Origin: Nocardioides sp. GY 10113
GTDB taxonomy: Bacteria > Actinomycetota > Actinomycetes > Propionibacteriales > Nocardioidaceae
Assembly (NCBI RefSeq): GCF_004919105.1
Contig: NZ_STGK01000001.1
Span: 248,001-312,000 of the forward strand
Direction of reading: 5' to 3'
DNA length: 64,000 bases
Part shown: positions 22,857-31,535 of the stretch, in pieces
Layout: each line of letters opens with the position of its first letter
Position numbering within the stretch: position 1 is the first letter of the stretch
Position numbers and translations under genes: made by a program
The notes under the pieces: model-generated
The model's database searches: none
What the model was told of the DNA's origin: nothing
The model's input: the letters and a program-made list of their open reading frames with translations, nothing else

Positions 22857-24069
22857 GCGTTCGACGATGCCCGCGGTGCTGCCCGACGCCCTGGCCGAGG
22901 AGGTCGACGCCCTGCTCGCCGACGCCGACGCCACGCTGGCGGGGCGCCGTACCCGTCCGCGGGCGCCGCAGCCGGTGCACACGCTCTACGTGCCGGCCGA
23001 CCGCTACGACGCCGACAGCCTCGCCCGGTACGGCGCGGAGGCGGCCGGGCTGCTCGAGGAGTGCGCCGACGTGCTCGGCGCCGACCCGGCCGTCGTCGAG
23101 CGGGTGCGCGCGCGGCTGGCCAGTCGGCCGGTCGACGACCTGCGGATCGACTTCGAGGACGGCTACGGCGTGCGACCCGACGAGGTCGAGGACGCGGAGG
23201 TCGACCGGGTGGCGGCGCTGGTCGCCGGCGGCGGACGGGCCCCTGAGCAGGGGATCCGGTTCAAGTCGCTGGAGGCCCCCACGCGGGCCCGGGGGCTGCG
23301 GACGCTGGACCGCTGGCTGGCCGCGGGGGCGCACCGGGCCGAGGACCACCTGACCCTGCCCAAGGTCACGTCCGTGGCGCAGGTCGAGGCGATGGCGCTG
23401 ATCGCCCGCACCCTCGAGGCGCGCCACGGGCTCGCGGACGGCGCCCTCACCTTCGAGATCCAGGTGGAGACCGCGCAGGCGGTGCTCGGCCCCGACGGCA
23501 CCGCCCCGCTGCCGCGGATGATCGCCGCCGGCGAGGGGCGGGTCACCGGGCTGCACTACGGAACCTACGACTACGCCCGATCGCTCGGCATCGCCGCCCG
23601 GGACCAGGCGCTCGACCACGCGGTCGCCGACCACGCCAAGGCGGTGATGCAGGCCGCCGCGGCCGGCACCGGCGTCTTCGTCTGCGACGGCTCCTGCAAC
23701 GTGCTGCCCGTGGGGGGCGCCGAGGCGCGTGCCGAGGGATGGCGGCTGCACGCCGCCCTGGTCACCCGGTCGCTGCACCGCGGCTACTACCAGGGCTGGG
23801 ACCTGCACCCCGCCCAGCTGCCGAGCCGGTACCTGGCCACCTACGCCTACTTCCGCGACGGGCTGACGCTGGCGCTGGAGCGCCTCGACGCCTACCTGGG
23901 CCGGCAGTCGTCGACCTACCTGGACGAGCCGGCCACCGCGGCCGCGCTCGCCGACTACGTGCTGCGCGCCGTCGAGTGCGGTGCGGTGGACGCCGCCGAG
24001 GTGCCGCACCCGACCGCCGACCTGCTGGACCTGACCGCGCCGACCACCCCCGCGGGAGGAGCCGGATGA
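22849..24069 (+). CDS. CitE/HpcH-like aldolase-lyase (DUF6986-type)
   Basis: 406 aa. The pattern [16 protein letters not shown] resembles the acidic metal-binding strand of the CitE/HpcH family, [11 protein letters not shown] carries the expected metal-ligand Glu, and [13 protein letters not shown] resembles the conserved GT-D-Y strand. These enzymes use a divalent metal to bind glyoxylate, pyruvate or related 2-oxoacids. It sits between malate synthase and uraD and overlaps both (8 bp and 4 bp), so it is tied to purine or glyoxylate metabolism. No ureidoglycolate lyase is seen in the cluster, and this protein is a candidate for that step; the idea is unproven. Confidence 0.75.
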
Positions 24070-24599
24070 CCACCGAGACCACGCTGGCGGGGCTGAACGA
24101 CGCCGCGCCCGACGACGCGGCCGCGATCCTGCTGCCCTGCTGCGAGAGCGAGCAGTGGGTCGACGCCGTCCTCGCCGGCCGGCCGTACGCCGACCTGACC
24201 GAGCTGACCGCCGCGGCCGGCGAGGCGTTCGACGCCCTGCCCGACGCCGAGGTCGACCGGGCCGTCCGCGCCCACCCGCGGATCGGCGAGCGCGCCGCCG
24301 GCGCCGACGCGCACTCGCGCTGGTCGCGCCAGGAGCAGGGCGGTGTCCGGGCCACCGAGGCCGACGAGCTGGTCACGCTCAACCTCGCCTACGAGGAGCG
24401 GTTCGGCCGGGTCTTCCTGATCCACGCCCAGGGCCGCAGCGGCCAGGAGATCATCGGCCACCTGCGGCGCCGGCTCGACCACGACGACGCGACCGAGGAG
24501 GCCGAGGTCCGCGAGCAGATGCGCTCGCTGGCGCTCTCCCGGATCGGCAAGGCGGTGCTCGGCCCGAGCGCCGGTGATGGTGAGGAGGACGACCGATGA
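24066..24599 (+). CDS. uraD: OHCU decarboxylase
   Basis: 177 aa. Decarboxylates 2-oxo-4-hydroxy-4-carboxy-5-ureidoimidazoline to S-allantoin, the third step after urate oxidase. Signature HPRIGERA and the active-site stretch YEERFGRVFLIHAQGRSGQE are present. The ATG overlaps the preceding stop and the gene's own stop overlaps the ATG of uraH by 4 bp. Confidence 0.92.
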   Translation: MTTETTLAGLNDAAPDDAAAILLPCCESEQWVDAVLAGRPYADLTELTAAAGEAFDALPDAEVDRAVRAHPRIGERAAGADAHSRWSRQEQGGVRATEADELVTLNLAYEERFGRVFLIHAQGRSGQEIIGHLRRRLDHDDATEEAEVREQMRSLALSRIGKAVLGPSAGDGEEDDR

Positions 24600-24889
24600 G
24601 CCAGGTGACCACCCACGTGCTCGACGCCGCCGCCGGGCGGCCCTACGCCGGTGTACCGGTCCGGCTGGAGGGGCCGGGGATCGAGGCCACCGGCGTCACC
24701 GACGACGACGGCCGGGTCCGCGAGCTCGGCCCCGAGGCGCTGCCGCACGGCACCTACCGGCTGACCTTCGAGGTGGCGACGCCGTTCTACCCCGAGGTGG
24801 TGATCACGTTCGCCGTCGACGACGACGGCCACTACCACGTGCCGCTGCTGCTCAGCCCTTACTCCTACTCGACCTACAGGGGGTCCTGA
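24596..24889 (+). CDS. uraH: 5-hydroxyisourate hydrolase (transthyretin-like)
   Basis: 97 aa, the normal length of the bacterial family. It hydrolyses 5-hydroxyisourate to OHCU. Conserved active-site pieces are THVLDAAAGRPY at the N-terminus, HYHVPLLLSPYSYSTY and the diagnostic C-terminal tetrapeptide YRGS. Only 1 bp separates it from urate oxidase. Confidence 0.94.
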   Translation: MSQVTTHVLDAAAGRPYAGVPVRLEGPGIEATGVTDDDGRVRELGPEALPHGTYRLTFEVATPFYPEVVITFAVDDDGHYHVPLLLSPYSYSTYRGS

Positions 24890-24890
24890 C

Positions 24891-25760
24891 ATGACCGCTC
24901 CGACCACCTCGACCGCCGGGATCCGCCTGGGTGCCAACCAGTACGGCAAGGCGGAGAACCGCGTCGTCCGGATCGTCCGGGACACCCCGCGGCACGAGAT
25001 CCACGACTTCAACGTCTCCACCAGCCTGCGCGGCGACTTCACGGCCGCGCACACCGTCGGCGACCAGTCCGCGGTGCTGCCCACCGACACCCAGAAGAAC
25101 ACCGCGTTCGCGCTGGCCAAGGAGCACGCCACCGGCGCGGTCGAGGAGTACGCGATCGCGATCGGTACGCGGCTGCTCGAGGCGACCCCGGCCGCCGAGG
25201 AGGCGCGGATCGCGGTGGAGCAGTACGCCTGGGAGCGGATCGGCGACCACGACCACGCCTTCGTCCGCTCCGGGCGCGGGGTGCGCACCACCGTGGTCGA
25301 GATGGGCCCCGCCGGGGTCAGCGTGGTCTCCGGGATCAAGGACCTGGTGATCCTGAAGTCGACCGGGTCGGAGTTCCGCGGCTTCCTGGTCGACGAGTTC
25401 ACCACCCTGGAGGAGGCGGACGACCGGATCCTGGCCACCTCGCTGGTCGCCACCTGGCGGTACGCCGCCACCACCGGCGCCGGGAGCGTGGACTGGGAGG
25501 CGGCGTACTCCTCGGTGGTCGAGACCGTGCTGGGCACGTTCGCCGACCACTACAGCAAGGCGCTGCAGCAGACGCTCTTCGCGATGGGCAGCGCCGTGCT
25601 GGAGAAGCACCCCGAGATCGCCGAGATCTCGTTCGCGGCGCCGAACAAGCACCACTTCCTCTACGACCTCGACCGGTTCGGCATCGCCAACGACGGCGAG
25701 GTCTTCTACGCCGCCGACCGGCCCTATGGGCTGATCGAGGCGACGGTGGTGCGCGAGTGA
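24891..25760 (+). CDS. Urate oxidase (uricase)
   Basis: 289-aa cofactor-free oxidase converting urate to 5-hydroxyisourate. Typical motifs are FNVSTSLRGDFTAAHTVGD, VLPTDTQKNT (the substrate-contact region) and the C-terminal APNKHHFLYDL. It completes the set uricase, UraH and UraD in adjacent genes. The stop overlaps the GTG start of allantoinase. Confidence 0.95.
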   Translation: MTAPTTSTAGIRLGANQYGKAENRVVRIVRDTPRHEIHDFNVSTSLRGDFTAAHTVGDQSAVLPTDTQKNTAFALAKEHATGAVEEYAIAIGTRLLEATPAAEEARIAVEQYAWERIGDHDHAFVRSGRGVRTTVVEMGPAGVSVVSGIKDLVILKSTGSEFRGFLVDEFTTLEEADDRILATSLVATWRYAATTGAGSVDWEAAYSSVVETVLGTFADHYSKALQQTLFAMGSAVLEKHPEIAEISFAAPNKHHFLYDLDRFGIANDGEVFYAADRPYGLIEATVVRE

Positions 25761-27073
25761 TCGTCTTCCGGGGGCGCGTCGTCCTGCCGGACGTGGCCGA
25801 GCCGACCCCGCGCGACGTGGTGGTCGAGGACGGCCGGATCGCCTCGATCGAGGAGGTCCGGGCCGACCGGGAGCTCTCCGTCGGCGACCGGATCATCGCC
25901 CTGGCCGACGACGAGGTGCTGCTGCCCGGCCTGGTCGACACCCACGTCCACGTCAACGAGCCCGGCCGCACCGAGTGGGAGGGCTTCGCCACCGCCACCC
26001 GCGCGGCGGCCGCCGGCGGGGTGACCACGCTCGTCGACATGCCGCTCAACTCGATCCCGGCGACTACCTCGGTCGAGGCGCTGGAGGTCAAGCGGGCGGC
26101 CGCGGAGGGCCAGTGCTTCGTCGACGTCGGCTTCTGGGGCGGCGCCGTACCGGGCAACCTGGCCGACCTGGCGCCGCTGACCGAGGCCGGCGTGGTCGGC
26201 TTCAAGTGCTTCCTGCTCGACTCGGGGGTGGCGGAGTTCCCGCCGCTGTCGGACGCCGAGCTCGAGGCCGCCGCCGCCGAGCTCCGTCGGCTGCAGGTGC
26301 CGTTGATCGTGCACGCCGAGGACGCCGAGCAGATCGCCGACCCCGCCGGACCCGGGTACGCCGACTTCCTGGCGTCGCGCCCCGGCCCGTCCGAGGGGGA
26401 CGCGGTGGCCCGGCTGGTCGAGGTCGCGGAGGCCACCGGCTGCCTGATCCACGTCGTCCACGTGTCGGGCGCCGAGGCGCTGGACGTGCTGGCCGCCCAC
26501 CCCGGCGTGCTGAGCGCGGAGACCTGCCCGCACTACCTGACGCTGACCGACGCCGACGTGGACGACGACGCCACCGAGTTCAAGTGCTGCCCGCCGATCC
26601 GCACGCGGTCGCACCAGGACCGGCTCTGGGCCGCGCTGCGGGACGGCACCCTGCGTTGCGTGGTCTCCGACCACTCGCCGGCCACCGCGGACCTGAAGCT
26701 GACCGGCGACTTCCGCACCGCCTGGGGCGGCATCGCCTCGCTGCAGCTGGGCCTCGCCCTGGTCTGGACGGAGGCCCGCGCGCGCGGCATCGGCCTGTCG
26801 GAGGTGGTCACCTGGATGGCGACCCGGCCCGCCGAGCTGGTCCGGTTCGGCCACAAGGGACGGATCGCGGTCGGCGGCGACGCGGACCTGGTCGTCTTCG
26901 CGCCGGACGAGCGCTGGACCATCGACGCCCCGGCCCTGGAGCATCGCAACCCGGTCTCGCCGTACCACGGCCGCGAGGTGACCGGCCGGGTGCGCAGCAC
27001 CTGGCTGGCCGGGAACCGGATCGAGCCGGACGACGAGCCGCGTGGTCGGCTGCTGAGGAGGAAACCCCTGTGA
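25757..27073 (+). CDS. allB: Allantoinase
   Basis: 438-aa cyclic amidohydrolase that opens allantoin to allantoate. Metal-site motifs: VDTHVHVNEPGRTEWEGF, GFKCFLLDSGV (at the carboxylated lysine), IVHAEDAEQ, HVVHVSGAEAL and SDHSPATADLK. The GTG at 25757 shares 4 bp with the urate oxidase stop. It ends by overlapping allantoicase by 4 bp. Confidence 0.94.
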   Translation: MIVFRGRVVLPDVAEPTPRDVVVEDGRIASIEEVRADRELSVGDRIIALADDEVLLPGLVDTHVHVNEPGRTEWEGFATATRAAAAGGVTTLVDMPLNSIPATTSVEALEVKRAAAEGQCFVDVGFWGGAVPGNLADLAPLTEAGVVGFKCFLLDSGVAEFPPLSDAELEAAAAELRRLQVPLIVHAEDAEQIADPAGPGYADFLASRPGPSEGDAVARLVEVAEATGCLIHVVHVSGAEALDVLAAHPGVLSAETCPHYLTLTDADVDDDATEFKCCPPIRTRSHQDRLWAALRDGTLRCVVSDHSPATADLKLTGDFRTAWGGIASLQLGLALVWTEARARGIGLSEVVTWMATRPAELVRFGHKGRIAVGGDADLVVFAPDERWTIDAPALEHRNPVSPYHGREVTGRVRSTWLAGNRIEPDDEPRGRLLRRKPL

Positions 27074-28032
27074 CGGACTTCCGGAACCTGCCGGACCTGG
27101 CTGCCCGCGCCCTGGGCGGCGCGGTGGTCCACGCGAACGACGAGCTCTTCGCGGAGAAGGAGAACCTGATCAAGCCCGGCCCGGCGCAGCGCTCGGACGA
27201 CTTCGGGCACAAGGGCAAGGTGTACGACGGCTGGGAGACCCGCCGTCGGCGGACACCCGGCTCCGACCACGCGATCGTGCGCCTCGCGGTGCCCGGACGG
27301 GTGCACGGCGTCGTGGTGGACACCGCCTACTTCGCCGGCAACTACCCGCCGTACGTCTCGGTCGAGGGGGCCGTGGTCGACGGCTACCCGGACCCGGAGG
27401 CGATCGTCGGCTGGTTCCCGCTGCTGGAGAAGGTGGCGGTCAAGGGCGACTGCGAGAACGCGTTCGGGCTCTCGGACGAGGCGGCCGGCCGCCGGATCAC
27501 CCACGTCCGGCTCACCATCTACCCCGACGGTGGCGTCGCTCGGTTCCGGGTGCACGGGGTGGCCGAGCCGGACCCGGCGCTGCTGACCGGCACCATCGAC
27601 CTGGCCGCGCTGGAGAACGGCGGGGTGGTGACCGGCTGCTCCGACGCCTTCTACGGCTCCGCCACGCAGCTGCTGCTCCCCGGCCGGGCGCGGAGCATGG
27701 GCGACGGCTGGGAGAACGCCCGGCGCCGCGACGACGGCAACGACTTCGTGGAGGTGCGGCTGGCCGGCCGCGGCGTCGTGCGGCGGCTGGAGCTGGACAC
27801 CAGCTACTTCGTCGGCAACGCCCCCGGCTGGGCGTCGGTGACCGGCCGCGGCCCCGACGGGGACGTCGATCTCCTCCCGCGGACCCGGCTGCAGCCCGAC
27901 ACCCGGCACGTCTTCGTGGTCGAGGGCACCGCGGGGGCCGCGACGCCGGTGGAGTCCGTGCGGCTCGACGTCTTCCCCGACGGGGGGATGGCGCGGCTGC
28001 GGGTCTGGGGCGAGCTCGTCGCCGCTGGGTGA
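27070..28032 (+). CDS. alc: Allantoicase
   Basis: 320 aa. Hydrolyses allantoate to ureidoglycolate and urea. Two internally homologous halves are visible, each with a DGWE core: YDGWETRRRRTPGSDHAIVR with DTAYFAGNYPPY, and GDGWENARRRDDGNDF with DTSYFVGNAPGW. The GTG at 27070 has a strong TGAGGAGG RBS inside the end of allB. The stop codon falls inside a degenerate copy of the interspersed repeat. No urease genes are seen nearby. Confidence 0.93.
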   Translation: MTDFRNLPDLAARALGGAVVHANDELFAEKENLIKPGPAQRSDDFGHKGKVYDGWETRRRRTPGSDHAIVRLAVPGRVHGVVVDTAYFAGNYPPYVSVEGAVVDGYPDPEAIVGWFPLLEKVAVKGDCENAFGLSDEAAGRRITHVRLTIYPDGGVARFRVHGVAEPDPALLTGTIDLAALENGGVVTGCSDAFYGSATQLLLPGRARSMGDGWENARRRDDGNDFVEVRLAGRGVVRRLELDTSYFVGNAPGWASVTGRGPDGDVDLLPRTRLQPDTRHVFVVEGTAGAATPVESVRLDVFPDGGMARLRVWGELVAAG

Positions 28033-28150
28033 GGTACGGGGAGCGCTAGCCACGAGCCTCGAAGCCAAGGCGCCCGCCGGCTGGTTTCGAGGCTCGCTTC
28101 GCTCGCACCTCAACCACCGGGCGAGGCTCGCTTCGCTCGCGCCTCAACAC
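28027..28150. repeat. Interspersed palindromic repeat, copy 4
   Basis: A degenerate left part (GGTGAGGT to GAGCCTCGAAGCC) overlaps the allantoicase stop. A clean module GGTTTCGAGGCTCGCTTCGC to CACCTCAACCACC follows, then a second partial copy of its right half (GAGGCTCGCTTCGCTCGC to CCTCAACACC). It lies between convergent allantoicase and the DUF7144-like gene. Confidence 0.82.
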
Positions 28151-28157
28151 CGGGGGG

Positions 28158-28556
28158 TCAGCCGTCGTCGCTGCCGAGCACCTTGGCCAGCGCCCAGATC
28201 ACCCAGAAGTCGAAGGCGACGATGACGACCGCCCAGAACGGCTGGTAGGGCAGCCAGGCGAAGTTCACCACCGCCGAGGCGACCGCGAAGCCGATGCCGG
28301 CCATGTAGGCCCAGGTCCGGCCGGCCAGGATCGCGCCGCCGGTGGCCGCGCTGAGGAGGCCGACCACCAGGTGGATCCAGCCCCAGGCGGTGAGGTCGAA
28401 GGCGAAGACGTAGTTCTCGGTGACCGCGAAGATCTCGTCCTTGGCGATCGCCGAGATGCCCTCGAGGACCTGGAGGATGCCGATCGTGAGGAGCGCCGCG
28501 CCGGCGAAGATGCTGACGCCGGACGCCCAACTGGAGGGGGTGTCGGAGTGGCTCAT
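28158..28556 (-). CDS. Small four-helix membrane protein (DUF7144-like)
   Basis: 132 aa. After MSHSDTPSSWASG there are about four hydrophobic segments (VSIFAGAALLTIGILQVLEG, a Trp/His segment, a Tyr/Met/Gly segment and a Phe-rich final helix) with short loops. This matches small actinobacterial integral membrane proteins annotated as DUF7144, whose role is unknown. Longer upstream frames on this strand run into the divergent gene and were not used. Confidence 0.78.
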   Translation of the reverse strand: MSHSDTPSSWASGVSIFAGAALLTIGILQVLEGISAIAKDEIFAVTENYVFAFDLTAWGWIHLVVGLLSAATGGAILAGRTWAYMAGIGFAVASAVVNFAWLPYQPFWAVVIVAFDFWVIWALAKVLGSDDG

Positions 28557-28698
28557 GGAGTCAGCGTGGCACGGTGCGGGGGTGCACGGGACCACCCGCG
28601 GCGGGGTGGATTCGCGCCGACCCGGCCCCCCGCTTGCGTACCGTGTCTCCCGCACCGCCGGACGGGCGCGCGGCGCGGGCGACGGGAGGTGAGGGACG

Positions 28699-29646
28699 AT
28701 GGACATCGCCGGAACCCGCGAGCGGTGGCGGTCGGCGTACCAGCTGCGTCGGGACCGGGCCAAGGGCCTGGTCGACCGGATCCCCATCTTCGGCCGGCTG
28801 ATCAGCGAGTTCGTCCGGATCGAGTTCATCGACCGCTGCATGCTGATCGCCGCCCAGGGACTGCTGGCGCTGGTGCCGACGCTGGTGGTGCTGGCCGCCT
28901 TCTTCCCGCACCTGGTCGGCGAAGCCGTCAGCACGTTCTCCTCGGCGTCGGGGGTCGGCGGCTCGGGGAGGTCGATCATCGAGTCCGAGGTCGACCCGCT
29001 GACGGTGCGCACCCACACCGGCTACATCGGCCTGGCGATCACGATCTTCTCGGCGACCAGCTTCGCCCGCGCCATCCAGCGGATGTACGAGCGGATCTGG
29101 GAGCGCAAGCACATCGGCGGCGTCTCCGGGCTGCGGCGCTGCCTGCTCTGGCTGATCGGCTGGCTGGTCACGCTGCAGATCTTCGGGGCGATCAAGCGCA
29201 TCATCGGCGGCCTCGACGGGATCCTCGGCAACGGGCTGGAGTTCACCCTCCAGGGACTGCTGATGACGCTGATCTGGCTGGTGACGAGCTGGGCGTTGCT
29301 CTTCGGCCGCGTGCCGTGGCACCGGCTGCTGCTCGGTGCAGCCCTCACCGGCTTCGTCGGCGTGGTCTACAACCACGGCTCGTCGGTGGTGATGCCGCCG
29401 TACGTGCGCGCCAACGCCGACCAGTTCGGCACCCTCGGCGTGATCCTCGCGGTCTCGACCTGGCTGATCGGGTACGCCGCGATCATGGTCGCGGCGGCCC
29501 TGCTGGGCCGGGTGATCTCCGAGGACCCGACCGTCCACAAGGTCATCGGCAGCTGGCGACCGGTCGTCGCCTGGGCTCGCCGCTTCGGCGGTCCGGCGAC
29601 GCCGGCACCCACCCCGGGGCCCGACCGCCGGGCCGGGAGGCTCTAG
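28699..29646 (+). CDS. YihY/BrkB family inner-membrane protein
   Basis: 315 aa, about six membrane helices. The start LISEFVRIEFIDRCMLIAAQ and the YERIWERKH loop are typical of YihY/BrkB (once called ribonuclease BN). A well-spaced RBS GGAGGTGAGGG precedes the ATG. The family function is not established. A Gly/Pro-rich C-terminus follows the last helix. Confidence 0.87.
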   Translation: MDIAGTRERWRSAYQLRRDRAKGLVDRIPIFGRLISEFVRIEFIDRCMLIAAQGLLALVPTLVVLAAFFPHLVGEAVSTFSSASGVGGSGRSIIESEVDPLTVRTHTGYIGLAITIFSATSFARAIQRMYERIWERKHIGGVSGLRRCLLWLIGWLVTLQIFGAIKRIIGGLDGILGNGLEFTLQGLLMTLIWLVTSWALLFGRVPWHRLLLGAALTGFVGVVYNHGSSVVMPPYVRANADQFGTLGVILAVSTWLIGYAAIMVAAALLGRVISEDPTVHKVIGSWRPVVAWARRFGGPATPAPTPGPDRRAGRL

Positions 29647-29691
29647 CGAGCGGGCGGGCCTGCGCGGTCTCGGGCCGGGACTCGTGCCGGA

Positions 29692-31209
29692 TCAGTGCGA
29701 GACCAGCGTGCCGGTCAGCCGCTCGTGCCGGTCGGCGCTGGGCTGGTTGAGCCCGATGATCCGGACCGTGGTCCCGTGCCGCTCGTACTTGGTGGTGACC
29801 GCGTCCAGCGCCGCCACGGTCGAGGCGTCCCAGATGTGGGAGTCGCTGAGGTCGATCAGCACGTGCGCCGGGTCGGCGGCGTACTCGAACTGGGCGTACA
29901 GGTCGTTGCTGGAGGCGAAGAAGAGCTCGCCGGTGACGCGGTAGCGCGCGGTCTCCACCCCGTCGAGGGTGACCAGCTCGCGGTGCAGCTGGGTCAGCGA
30001 CGCGACCCGACGGGCGAAGAGCGTCATCGCGACCAGCACGCCGACGACCACGCCGATCGCCAGGTTGTGGGTGGCGACGGTGAACGCGACCGTGGTCAGC
30101 ATGACCGTGGTCTCGGACTTCGGCATCCGGCGCAGCGTGGAGGGCTGGATCGAGTGCCAGTCGAAGGTGCCGACCGAGACCATGATCATCACCGCGACCA
30201 GCGCGGCCATCGGGATCATCGCGACCACGTCGCCCAGGCCGACCACCAGGATCAGCAGGAAGACACCGGCCAGGAAGGTGGAGACGCGGGTCCGGGCACC
30301 CGAGATCTTCACGTTGATCATCGTCTGGCCGATCATCGCGCAGCCGCCCATGCCGCCGAAGAAGCCGGTGATCACGTTCGCCGCGCCCTGACCCAGCGAC
30401 TCGCGGGTCTTGTCCGAGCGGGTGTCGGTGATGTCGTCGACGAGCTGCGCGGTGAGCAGCGACTCCAGCAGGCCGACCAGCGCCATGCCGAGCGCGTACG
30501 GCGCGATGATCTTCAGCGTCTCGAGCGTGAACGGCACGTCCGGGAAGAACCAGGACGGCAGGCTGTCGGGCAGCGCGCCCTCGTCGCCCACGGTCGGGAC
30601 GTTGATGCCGCCGGCGACGACCAGCACGGTCAGCGCCGCGATGGCGACCAGCGGGGCAGGGATCACGGTGTTGACCCGCGGGAACAGCACGATGATCGCG
30701 ACGCCGGCCGCGGTCATCGGGTAGACCAGCCACGGCACGTCGACCAGGTGGGTGATCTGCGAGGAGAAGATCAGGATCGCCAGGGCGTTGACGAAGCCGA
30801 CCATCACCGAGCGCGGGATGTAGCGCATCAGTCGGGCGACCCCCGCCGCGCCGAGCGCGATCTGGATCAGGCCGCCGAGCAGCACGGTCGCGATCAGGTA
30901 GTCGTAGCCGTAGTCGCGGACCACCGGCGCGATCACCAGCGCGATGGCTCCGGTCGCGGCCGAGATCATCGCGGGGCGACCGCCCAGGAACGAGATCGCC
31001 ACCGCCATCGTGAACGACGCGAAGAGGCCGACCCGCGGGTCGACGCCGGCGATGATCGAGAACGCGATGGCCTCGGGGATCAGCGCCAGGCCGACCACCA
31101 GTCCGGCGAGCGCCTCGGTGCGCAGCAGCTGGGGGGAGCGCAGCACCGCGCGCACGGTGTGCTGCGGCGGCGCCGGCGGTACGGCGGTGGCGGTCTGGGG
31201 CTGGGACAA
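29692..31209 (-). CDS. SulP-family anion transporter with STAS domain
   Basis: 505 aa. The N-terminal SLC26A/SulP core includes ALAGLVVGLALIPEAIAFS and GGMGGCAMIGQTMIN. A C-terminal STAS domain (about 390-495) includes VLIDLSDSHIWDASTVAALD. Likely imports sulfate, bicarbonate or a carboxylate by proton or sodium symport; the substrate cannot be told. The start is TTG at 31209 with GGAGCC upstream; no ATG or GTG upstream in frame fits better. Confidence 0.87.
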   Translation of the reverse strand: MSQPQTATAVPPAPPQHTVRAVLRSPQLLRTEALAGLVVGLALIPEAIAFSIIAGVDPRVGLFASFTMAVAISFLGGRPAMISAATGAIALVIAPVVRDYGYDYLIATVLLGGLIQIALGAAGVARLMRYIPRSVMVGFVNALAILIFSSQITHLVDVPWLVYPMTAAGVAIIVLFPRVNTVIPAPLVAIAALTVLVVAGGINVPTVGDEGALPDSLPSWFFPDVPFTLETLKIIAPYALGMALVGLLESLLTAQLVDDITDTRSDKTRESLGQGAANVITGFFGGMGGCAMIGQTMINVKISGARTRVSTFLAGVFLLILVVGLGDVVAMIPMAALVAVMIMVSVGTFDWHSIQPSTLRRMPKSETTVMLTTVAFTVATHNLAIGVVVGVLVAMTLFARRVASLTQLHRELVTLDGVETARYRVTGELFFASSNDLYAQFEYAADPAHVLIDLSDSHIWDASTVAALDAVTTKYERHGTTVRIIGLNQPSADRHERLTGTLVSH

Positions 31210-31410
31210 GGCTCGGCTCCGGTCTCGGGTCGCGGGTTTCGCGGCTCAGGCGTCGAGGCGCGGCGGGACGCACCCCACCACGTCGTACGACGAAGCGCTG
31301 CCCGGGCGCGCGGTGGCATCTCCGTGGGCGGCGCTGAGGCGGGCCGGCCCCATCGCCGGCACAGCACCGCGGGTCAGCCTACCGGCGGTCGACCCGCCCA
31401 CCCGATTCCT

Positions 31411-31520
31411 CGCCGAGCCGGGCCTGGGGCCCCGCCGACCCGGCCCTCGGGCCCCGCCGACCCGGCCCTCGGGCCCCGCCGACCTGCGCCTCGGGCCCCG
31501 CCGACCCGGCTCGGGGGGCC
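31411..31520. repeat. Five 22-bp GC-rich tandem units
   Basis: Units of the form CGCCGACCCGGCCCTCGGGCCC start at 31411, 31433, 31455, 31477 and 31499; the second and third are identical. The first begins CGCCGAGCCGGG, the seed of a short repeat family also found at 45453, 58430 and 60123. It fills the middle of the 326-bp gap between the SulP and malic enzyme genes. The remaining part (31210-31410) probably holds the SulP promoter, with a TAGGCT-like -10 on the minus strand at 31376-31381. Confidence 0.85.
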
Positions 31521-31535
31521 TGACGCCCGGCTCGA

